Shown one piece after another: positions 34,898 to 44,269 of a DNA stretch of 64,000 nt. The stretch comes from Tetradesmus obliquus (Eukaryota > Chlorophyta > Chlorophyceae > Sphaeropleales > Scenedesmaceae), in contig CP126198.1 in assembly GCA_030272155.1 (NCBI GenBank), positions 2,852,001 to 2,916,000 of the forward strand, in the 5' to 3' direction. Positions within the stretch are counted from its first letter, which is position 1. Each line of letters opens with the position of its first letter. The translations under genes were made by a program, and so were the position numbers. Under the pieces are notes generated by a model. It worked only from the letters and a program-made list of their open reading frames with translations. It ran no database searches and had not been told where the DNA came from.

Positions 34898-36508
34898 CTC
34901 AAGGGCTTCATGTTGAAGTCCAGGGTCTTGTTGACTGTGACAGCTGTGTAGAAATCCTTTTCTGTCACAAAGACAGTCTTCTTTGTGTCTCCCCCATACA
35001 GGGTGACAACCACATCTGCTCCAAACTTCACTTCTGTTTTGCATTCTGGACCCTGAAGGCTTGTGCGTTCATTGGAAACGCCGGTGTACTCCAGTGGTTT
35101 CTGTGGCAAGAGCACAAAACACGCAATTTGCAGACAGGAGAACTTTCTCGGCAGAGGATGTTTTACTGATGCTACATCAGTCGGCAGTTGGCTGCAGGCT
35201 GATGCAAAAGCTGCTGCTGAGAGCAGAACTAACTGACACAGACAAATGGCAGTGCTGACAATGACAAAATGTTGTTTCCACATGTCATGCATGCTGCTAG
35301 ATATGATACACACAATATCTAGTTTGCCATGCTGCTCTGCAACAGTTTGAGCAGTTTACGTGGGAGTATCTGGACCGATACACTTCATCGTACAGAGCTA
35401 ATAACACATGAGCTTGGACACAAAATACGAATCCTGAGACGGCAGTGTCACAGCGTTGCGCTCGCAATGGCCTTCACGTAGATGGGCGGAAAAGGACCAC
35501 CCTTAAGGGTGCACCCTTAAAGCACCCTCATGCCATATACAAGCTTGTGCATTCATGCGACATTGTATATGGCATGAGGGCATGGCATCTTAATTGGCCA
35601 GGCACACGTGAGTTTGAGTTGGTTGCCTACTGTCACTAAACACGTGTTCTGAGCTAGGTCTCTCTCACTAACATATGATTTGTCATAAGAAGGGCTGCCT
35701 TTGGCACGTGTTCATGGCCATACATGTGTTGCCGTCTGCTGCAGGGAAGACTGCTGTGTGCCTATTGCATTTGATGCACAACAGCACTCAACACAGGCCC
35801 TACACTATGTCTGTTGGCTCTGTTGCTGCTTCATAATCTCACCCAGCTATATTGGGTCGTGGGCCCAAGGCATGCTAGCCTGCCCTGCAGCCGCGTCCAG
35901 CGTGTGTTACCCCCGCCATTGAAGGAGGGCTCAACAGTACAACTTCCAGTAGTCTGGGTGAGCTCAAACACAGGTCCAGTCCACTTCGCATTCACCGCAG
36001 CGCCACCAGGGTTGAATGTATATGCCCCACACGCCCTGCCACAGCAGACAAAGCATTACAACAAGCCAAAGGTATTGAATCGTATGACCCCTCAAAAAGC
36101 TGCAGAGGCTACATGTGGGTCACATATGTTTTTCATATGTTGTAATTGCACATAGAATTACATGCTGTTTTGTGATCACATGTTTGTACTGGTGCATGCA
36201 TTTTCAACGGTAAATGTCAATGCCGAACAACAAAAGGTCACACCACAGCAAACACACTTTAGTGGCAGCACACCACACAAGGCGGCTGAAAATATGTAAT
36301 ATTGTGTTGGCCCTGTTCCGGTGGCTGTTCATGCCAGCCCATCTGAAGAATTACAATATGGAGGCACCCTTATGGTGGTCGACTCCAGGTGAAACCACCT
36401 GTGACAGTCATTGTTGCTTGTGAAACACGTTTGCATGTATCTGCTGCACTCAATGATTTACGGTTGCACTCAAACATTTGAAGGCTTTCAGTGCCCTGAT
36501 CATTTGGG

Positions 36509-36600
<92 letters not shown>

Positions 36601-37596
36601 GCTTGGCACTGTTCGTCAAGTGCCATGTTTGCAGTTAGTGATATCGCATACGGAGTCTCGGCTCGCGAAGTCGCGGCAAAGCAGTGTTTGCTGGCACCCA
36701 TGCATCCACGACATTGTCCTGCTCTTTCATCAGCTCACCCGGAGCTGTACTGTAGATCTGCAGCCACCTGGCCAAGCTGTTGCAGGCGCTCGACCACCTG
36801 GGCTCCTGGTGATGCCAGCTCGTTCACCCAGAGGCTGCTGACAAGCTTCTGCGACAACAGATAAAGCCAGTCCCAGCTTACAGTATAGCCTTTGGCTGCA
36901 GTCAAGGTTTGACGCGGCACGCAGCCCGACAGTTACACCATGCGGGTTCTGCTGGTTATGAGCCATGCACACAAGGTTTCAGTGCCAAAGAGGTGAACAG
37001 CAGATCATGCACTGGACATAATTGTAGACTCGTAGTGATGTTGCAGTAAGCACTCATCAGCCGCCTGGGACGCCTGCAGACGAAGCAGTGGTTGTGATGG
37101 CCTCATGCAGTGGCAGGTGAGTGGGGCAGGATACGCACTCACCGCAGCTTCTGGGCCAAAGCCATGTGGGCTGTTGATCGTGTTGACACGCTGCACTTTG
37201 CCAGCAAATGCAGGGGTGTTGTTGCTGCCAACATTGCTCTTCGGCTGCATAAAGCTTGCGCTTCCTGCACCACAACCGCACTTGATAAGCTCAGTTTTCA
37301 TCATGCATACAGCACAGCGCGTTAGATCCATGGTGTGTGCCAGATCAGCGCTAAATGGGACATCTGCATGCTAGTGCAACCAAACGGATGCTTTGTTCAG
37401 CTGTGCACAGTCTGCCTACACATCATCAAGACACTGCAAGTGGGTAATGCACCAGCAACAGGTGCATGCAGCGAGGAATCAGCTGTTGGACACGTACCAG
37501 GGACTTTGCCAAACAGCTGAGCTGTTATCCGAGTCAGAGAAGCCTCATTGTTGTGGGCAGCCCCTCTCAGCTGCACCCACTGCGCAGCGGTGGGAC
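34898..37596 (-). CDS. Protein of unknown function, seven phase-compatible exons, ends unknown
   Basis: Exons 37596-37498, 37264-37143, 37073-37013, 36895-36739, 36035-35843, 35232-35167 and 35100-34898 all have GT donors and AG acceptors and join without breaking the frame (junction phases 1, 0, 1, 2, 0, 0). They give about 240 residues, starting AAQWVQLRGAAHNNEASL. Further along are NSPHGFGPEAA, GYTVSWDWLYLLSQKLV, YTFNPGGAAVNAKWTGPVF and a Cys-containing stretch. The sixth exon encodes a hydrophobic, signal- or anchor-like segment (LVLLSAAAFASA); the seventh contains KFGADVVVTLYGGDTKK. No known family is recognised. The fifth intron holds a 93-bp GACA microsatellite. Neither the start codon nor the stop is identified. 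The sixth and seventh exons could instead begin a separate secreted-protein gene, because an ATG-led signal-peptide-like frame opens at 35313 or 35280. Confidence 0.55.
35525..35580. repeat. Inverted repeat, 18-bp perfect arms, 20-nt loop
   Basis: Arms CCCTCATGCCATATACAA and TTGTATATGGCATGAGGG are exact complements. It is preceded by ACCCTTAAGGGT, a perfect 12-bp palindrome near 35501. The pair lies in an intron of the minus-strand gene. Confidence 0.95.
36509..36601. repeat. GACA microsatellite, about 23 uninterrupted copies
   Basis: A pure 4-bp repeat over 93 bp, within the intron between exons 36895-36739 and 36035-35843. Uninterrupted runs of this length normally vary in length between strains. 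Confidence 0.97.
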
Positions 37597-38956
37597 CTGC
37601 AATATTGGAGATCGTGCCTCAGTAAAGCTAGCTGCACTCTGCCAGATATCATCGTCGCGATAATAAACATTTGCTATAACCTACCGCTGAGCACTGCTGT
37701 AGTTCTGCAAGCAAATAAAAGCAGAGCAGCCAAGGCTGACATCATGCCTGTGACAAGCCCCATACTGAGCAGATGCAGCTTGCAACGACGCGTGAGATAC
37801 AACTAGCACATTCACTACGCGAGTAAATTGTTCGCCTGTAAACACTCAAGTTTTTTGTTGCTTGGTACTCCCACTTCCGTTCCTCCCTCGGGGACATCGA
37901 ACAGCGCAACGAAACGTGATTGAAACTGATGAGCCAGCGGTACTCCACACCCTTCGATTTCAAAACAAAATAATAAATCACAGTAGAAATGTATAAATAA
38001 AAATGAAAATGCGGTGCTTGCATCAGGCGTGTGCAGGTATGGCTGCACGCAGTCACTGCAACGACACTGTGGTCACTGTCATGACGTCAACTGTCGACAG
38101 TTCTGCCGCCTCCATCTGCACGCACTGGCGCGAACTTAGGCACGTATAACTACCCGCCAACTTGCGTGTTGCGCACCGCGCACCGCGTATCGAGCACCAT
38201 ACGTAATGCGCACGGAGCATCCCTCAGGGCCTGAAGTCTCCAAAGGAGCAATCACTAGGACTACAAACTGGCGCTAAGCCCACACTAAAGCACGCTAAGT
38301 GCCACTATACATGCCACTATACTGCGCTATTATAGCGCCGATAGTGCCCCTTTAGTGCGCGCTACCGGACACTTTTAGTGCGCTAAGTTACGATGGTGCC
38401 GGGGATAGTGCCTGCGATAGCGAGCACTATGCGCATAACGCCCTGCATAGCGTGTAGGCAAGCATACAAAGCTTAAGTCAGTTTCCTTGGTTCGTAAGAC
38501 TACCAGGCTTTTACAGCTGTGGCAGCAGCCAACTGCAGGCACTGCGAGTGCAGCAGCAGCGAAGCAGCAGCACCCAGCAGTGCGCTGGCTGCATTTACTG
38601 CATGCAGTATTTAATTGGTACAACGTGCAAGCAGGTCAACCATTGCAGGTCAATCATTGCATGCAACATAATGCGTACTCACATAGCAAGAAGGGGCAAC
38701 TTGTGCAACAGCCACTCAACCAGAACTGCTGCAGCCACTTGCCACCCTTTGTTGTAAGTTACAACGTGCACCAGATCACCAGCCTTCAACTGTTCGCCAG
38801 ATATCTTAGTTGACATCTTCAATAACGCAACCAGAAGTCTTGCAACCGGTTACCTTAAAGTCGGTGGAAACGTCACTCTGACATGCATGTGCCTGAACAC
38901 GACTCGCTGCCAGCGCGCTTCAGCCAGCAGAAGCAGCTCAGCAAAGACTTGCAGCG
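37597..38956. other. Region upstream of the unknown minus gene; TAGTGC-motif cluster at 38283-38455
   Basis: It should contain the 5' exons of the unknown gene, which I could not define. Between 38283 and 38455 the motifs TAGTGC, GCACTA, AGCGC and GCGCTA recur many times in both orientations. Scattered A/T-rich sequence near 37960-38010 holds no gene. The plus frame at 37393-37806 is antisense to the supported exon 37596-37498. Confidence 0.45.
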
Positions 38957-41900
38957 CTAGGAGCATGTAGATGGTGCCACACGCCGTGACGTCACATCCT
39001 GCACCAAGTCTTTGCTGAGCTGCTTCTGCTGGCTGAAGTGCCGCATGTGCAGGATTGGTACGCACCCAGCCTGCGCCATGCTCAGCCCACCGACCTTGTC
39101 CTCATATGCACGAGGCTTGAAGCCCTCGAGCATGGCTGCACCCGCATCGCTACCCACACGCTGCGCCACTGCCAGCAACGCATCCAGGCTGTTCATCTTC
39201 ATGTACGGGCATGACGCGCAGCCACCCTCCGATGAACACCCCTCACCGCCGGCTGCACCCGGCAGCACAGCAATGTTGCTGCCTGGCAGCTCAACAGGTG
39301 CGGCTGCGCCGCCACTGCCCTGCTGCTGAATGGTGATGGCCTGCGGGTTCACGGGGAACACGATCTCCACCTCAAGATCTTCCCGGCGAGCTTCGAGAAG
39401 CATGGCCTGCACTTTGCGGACAATGCTGGTGATCATGCCGGACTCCGTCCCCAGCACAAACACCAGGCGCTGCGCGTAGCTCTGCTGCAGCGCCTCCAGC
39501 AGCTTCGCGGCGATGAAGTCCAGGATGTTGCTGGTGGAGCCCACCACGCCCATGCCCCGCGCCTTGGCCTCCATCGCCAGCGTGAACATCTCGCCGGGAA
39601 CCTCAAAGTGTGCAGTGAGGTACGCATCGCCATAGCCCTGGAAGGGGGGCAAAGCACGGGGCACGAGAACACAAAGACAGTTGTCAATGGTGCACCACTC
39701 CAGCACAAGCCAGAAGTATAGACAGTGGCCAATGACACAGCACTCACCTTTTGGAGGAGGTTACAAGAGTAGCCTCGCCCGTTGGGGAGCCAATGACAGG
39801 CTCATTGGGCAGGTAAAAAAGAGCTTAGACCAGTCCTTTGCAAGGTAAGAAACTACCAGATCTCATCCTGACAATCGTTGCACATATAATCGCAGAACGA
39901 CGCCTCACCATCTCCCCTGCAGGCACGCCAGATGCCCCGTGCAATGCTGTTTTGTGTTGCAGGAGTGCGATTACTGCGCCAAGACAAGTGTTAACACAAC
40001 AGCCGGCGCCTGGCCGCTAGATACTTATCAAAGGCCCCACCATGGCGCATCCCACCTATCCTTGCAACATTTCTGGCTCAGTGTTCCGTCATCACTGCCC
40101 TATGCCTCTCATAGTCTTTGCCATCTCCTGCTGGCCCTGTACACACCACTACGTGCCTACCTTGCGCACAAGCTCACACGTTTCTCCCCCAAAGATGTGG
40201 TGCACAATGCACGTCCCGCTGGCATAGTGCTTGAAGCGCGGCAGCAGTGCGCGCACAGTTGCTGCTGTGTGTGCTGGGTGCAGCTGCTGCACCACTTCAT
40301 CCGGCAGGTCAGCCAGCTGCGTGAAGAGCTGGGCCAGGTTGCGGCCCATGTAGGTGTCTGGCCCGTACCACACCGTCAGGTCAGGCACCTGCAGACAGCA
40401 GATGGAGAGGCAAGGCATCAGCAGGCCAGCAAATGCATCAGGGCATGATGCCAATGCCTGCTTGTGCTGCATGCAGGAGCCAACCATGAGCTGGCTTGGC
40501 TGCCAGGTGCCCTTGACGCACGTGGTGGCAACATGATTAAATGTCTGGGCGGTGCTAAGCTGTATGTACAAGCACCATTTTGGTGCAGATAATGACCACG
40601 GGCAATGACGAGCAGAAAGTAAGAAGCACAGGCAACGCTTACGTTCAGGCCATGGTGACGCTGCTGAGCAGCTAGATATATCCACCTGACCACTGATAAA
40701 CAGGGCTACATGCAGTTGATGAAATAGTGCTACCACTACAATGCATATGAGAACACATGTGTACAGAGTTCCAATATGTACAAAAAGCATGCTGAAGCCC
40801 GCCAAATTGTGCTGGTACACACAAAGCGAGCCGACCAGGTATGCTGAGTTCAAGGAACCAGGAACCAACGCCACACATGCACAACAAACAGCACAATACA
40901 ACGCAGTGTGCTTTTCGCTTGCGGCTGCTGTTGCCTTGAACGTGCTCCTAACACGAGTGTCCCCAAGAACTATGCCGTGCTAATTATGTTTGCCAAGCAC
41001 ACACCTGAGCAAACGCCTGCAGCACTGTTTGCACTACATTGCTGCTGGTGCAGGTGATGGTCGGCACAAGGCTATGCGCTGTTGCCTTGGTGCGTAGGCT
41101 GGTGTTGATGTACACCACGTGCAAGCTGTTGGGCGTCTGCGCAGCCTCCTGCAGGTATGACATGTACTCTGCGCTTTCTGCTGCCTCCGCAAGAGAACAA
41201 CCGATGTCAGCTGAGGTCATGCGGTATACCTGCCGCCAGAAAACCGCAGGGCAGAAGATGCAGTGGCGTCAGCAGCAGCAGCAGCAGCAGCACAAACAAA
41301 GAGTAAGGTGATGAACGCAGATGCATGCAGGCAAATGCTAAGCATACTTGCTCAGTGCCATTGTTCTAAGCAACCAGGATGCTGCGACTCTGGTTCTGAC
41401 AACATCAGGGCCATACCAACCGGCGCCAGCTGTCAACACAGCGTGCTGGCACACACTGCCGCCAGCAGAAGAAAGAACATAATCCCTGCCTGACATGAAG
41501 TTGTTTGAACCGGAATTATGTTGTGCATGTCAATCTGCCAGCACCACAATGCTCGGCCAGGTCACGCACCTGCACGTCTGTCAGGCCGGCGTCGTCCAGT
41601 ATGGCGCGCACGTTCTCACTCATGAAGTCCACGCCCAGCACTGCGATGGTGCTGCAGCCCGCCTGCGCCATCCTCACGGCGGCGTCTGCCATGACCAGGC
41701 TGTCGCTGATGTGGATGTGCGGCCACTGCTCAGCCGCCGCGCTCAGCACGCCCTGGACCTGCACAGCATGGCAGCATGGCAGCATGGCGCAGATGCTGGC
41801 ATGATTGTAACATGCTGATCTGCACGCATGGTGTTCTGCACGCATTGGTTGGCAGTTGTGTGGCTGGCCAACGGCATGGCCACTTGGACCACACCACACC

Positions 41901-43137
41901 ACACACGCACGCTGTCAAGAATTAGCTTACTGAAGTCATGACATAAGTAGCTGGTGCGTGCATGACATCAGGGTTTCTTTGCATAGCACGCACCAGAACA
42001 CGACGCCCCGACTGGTGCCGCTGCTGGCAGCAATGTATTCAGGCGAAACACACCAAGCATGCACACCTGAGGGTCCATGTAATAATGGGCCACGACCCCG
42101 ATGCGTTTAGCGCTCAACAGCTGCACCAGCTGCGCTACCTGCTGCGCATTTGGCTGCAGGAACTGCGCCTGCGCCTCAGCAAACGTGCCCTGGGGCTGCA
42201 GGCTGTCACGCGTGATCAGCAAGCTGGGGAAGCGCGGCAGCTGTGTGGTCAGCACACGCGTCCGGCGCTGGATGGTTGCCAGCAGGTTCGCCGCGCCAGA
42301 TGCACGTGACGGGGCCATGACGCCTGGCCCGAGGTTCAGCAGCTGCATGAAGGATGTGCCGTCCACGTCCAACAGCTGCTCTGGGGTGAGGCCTGACAGT
42401 GCCGACACAAGCACACCTGCAAGGCCTGCTGTGAGCTTGCTGTCACTGGCTGCGCGCAGCTGCACCTTGCCACTGCTGTCTAGCGAAACATCAACCCATG
42501 CCTGCAGCGCCATGGAAGCCCATCACAGGTGTTTCCTCAGACAGCAACCACAGGATCATGCTGCGTACAGTAAAGTACAGGTGCCAGGTGGCACAGCTGG
42601 CCGGAGCATGCACATGGCAGGATGGAGCTACGTGTTGTGAAGCATACCACCTGCAAGCACTCTGGCCCTGCATCTGCTGATGTGAAAGCAATTCAGATGT
42701 ATGTATAGCAGAGCAACAGTGAGCAGATTGCAGCGCATGGCCGCGACTGCTGGTGTTCACATACCTGAGCTGCGCAACCAAGCACACGGTTCTCTGGCAG
42801 TTTGAGATCCTCAGGATACGCAGGAAGAATGTCCGCATACTTCAAGACGAGCTGGTAACGCTGCTTGGGGTTGCTGCAATTCTGGAACTTGCAGAGTACA
42901 GTCTGCAGGGCAGCAAGTGTCTGCTGCGCTCGCTCCACTGCTGAGCTTGCTGCTTTGATGATGACGCGCTGCATCCATGCAAGAATAAAAGTCATACATA
43001 AATTGAGCGGCAGCTGGAGCGCGGCGAGGACCTGCCTGGCTTACCTTCCTGCTTGCTGGTGCACGCACCAAACCGGTGACCAGCGTCTGCTGGCCTGGTC
43101 GTGCCAAGCAACGGCCGTAGCCACAAAGCAGTTGCAT
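38957..43137 (-). CDS. QS: Quinolinate synthase, chloroplast SufE-NadA fusion, complete, 7 exons, about 684 aa
   Basis: It condenses iminoaspartate with dihydroxyacetone phosphate to quinolinate in plastid NAD synthesis. Exons 43137-43045, 42968-42765, 42501-42067, 41758-41570, 41229-41005, 40388-40161 and 39637-38957 all join in phase 0, giving 684 residues (Arabidopsis QS has about 718). Residues 1-31 are basic, without acidic residues (transit peptide-like). Residues about 40-165 form SufE, with NPKQRYQLVLKYADILP and the active Cys in RVLGCAAQ. NadA follows, with VAHYYMDPQ, HISDSLVMADAAV, VVYINTS, ITCTSSN, VWYGPDTYMG, GTCIVHHIFGG, TAHFEVPGEM and GGCASCPYMKMNSL. Cysteines in TCTSSN, GTCIV and GGCASCPYM are candidate [4Fe-4S] ligands. 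The C-terminus VPILHMRHF fits the plant enzyme. It is head-to-head with the OPR gene. Confidence 0.95.
39786..39815 (+). repeat. Dispersed repeat B, short fragment in a quinolinate synthase intron
   Basis: GGAGCCAATGACAGGCTCAT matches the hairpin part of repeat B with two changes and keeps the inverted GAGCC...GGCTC pairing. It lies between exons 40388-40161 and 39637-38957. Confidence 0.6.
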
Positions 43138-44068
43138 GACAAAATATCACAAAGTGCGTGCGGAGAAAGCCAACAGGAACTTCCACTGCTTCGGCTGTGC
43201 TGCTGCCGGGGGCCAAGCATGCACTCAAGCGCACATGATGATGGTGATTAACAGGTGCAACACCAGCGTACTAAGCAGAGGATGCCGGCTGAACTGGTTG
43301 CAGGTGATATCTATGTGATGCACTGCAGCCCGGGGTATGGCAAGTTGCGCTGTCAATGACAACCCTCCAGCACTGAAGGAGAGCCACTGGAGTACAGTGC
43401 ACCCGTGGTTGACATGGGGTCCGGCGCTGTTTAATTTCTTTGTGACACATTGTTGTATTACCATAAGGACGCAGGCTCAAGACAAGAGTTGTTCATGCCT
43501 GTGAGGCTGCAGCACACCCCAGCAGGGAAGCCGCTGTACTCTGGCCAGTGTAGCTTGTACGCTGCAGGGAGTGTCTTGTTTGTACCAGGCGCTCACCATG
43601 TTACCTTGGTAAGCAGTAAAGCAGCATCATCATCATCATCAGCAGCAGCAGCAGCAACAGCAGCATGCTGGCAGCAACAACCAGCACATCGAACATTCAA
43701 TGCCCTTTGTGTATGCAACAACACTACGTCGCACTGTTTAGAGTCGATTCTAGACTGTCATGCTGAGCGCTCGCTGATGGGTACAAAGTTGTGCAGACTT
43801 GGCGTGCGGTCTAGTCAGTGGCTGCTGCTTCCGCAGCTGCGGCAGATGCGCTGCCTTCTGCGTGTGGCATTGCTGCTTGCATGCCTCATAGCAACACCAT
43901 TTCGCTGCGTTGGTGTTTGTATTGTTAGGAGTTGAGTCTAGACTGTTGTGCTGAACGCTTGCTAATGGGTCCTAACTTGTGCAGGGTTGCGTGCGGTGGT
44001 GGTCCGTGGCTGGTGCTTCTGCAGCTGCGGCAGATGCGCTGCCTTCTGCGCCTGGCGTTGCTGCTTGC
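43138..44068. other. Head-to-head intergenic space with a 190-bp duplication; possible plus exon at about 43470-43609
   Basis: The first copy (about 43741-43920) duplicates the sequence at the start of the OPR gene (about 43932-44105). A plus-strand frame ending at a GTAAGC donor near 43610 reads FMPVRLQHTPAGKPLYSGQC. It could be a 5' exon of the OPR gene or of a separate gene, but I cannot link it in phase. Confidence 0.4.
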
Positions 44069-44105
44069 ATGCCTCACAGCAACACCAATCAGCTGCGGCG
44101 GTTAA
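43741..44105 (+). repeat. Tandem duplication, two units of about 190 bp
   Basis: Both units share TCTAGACTGT, CGCT(C/T)GCT(G/A)ATGGGT, GCAGCTGCGGCAGATGCGCT, GCTGCTTGCATGCCTCA and AGCAACACCA in the same order, at roughly 80% identity by eye. The second unit contains the ATG at 44069 used for the OPR model. Confidence 0.85.
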
Positions 44106-44222
44106 CGGCTCTCATCAGGAGCAGTGTCAGCTTGGCTGAACTAGCAGCATCATGCCATTCAAGCGCGCACCAGGTCAACCCAATACACATCAGCGCTGCT
44201 CTCAGGGCATGCGTTGGGCTGC

Positions 44223-44269
<47 letters not shown>

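Noticed and set aside
35888-36070. Plus-strand exon-like frame (EGSTVQLPVVWVSSNTG...) suggesting a second extracellular gene
   Set aside because: The opposite strand carries a longer frame with a GCAG acceptor and GTGAGA donor that joins exon 36895-36739 in the right phase, so the plus frame is treated as its shadow.
36370-36864. Long frames of repeated CLSV, TDRQ or similar across the GACA microsatellite
   Set aside because: They are simple translations of the 4-bp repeat and lie within an intron of the minus-strand gene.
31500-37600. HAP2/GCS1-like gamete fusogen
   Set aside because: A few Cys and beta-strand-like stretches suggested it, but none of the conserved HAP2 blocks could be placed in order on either strand.
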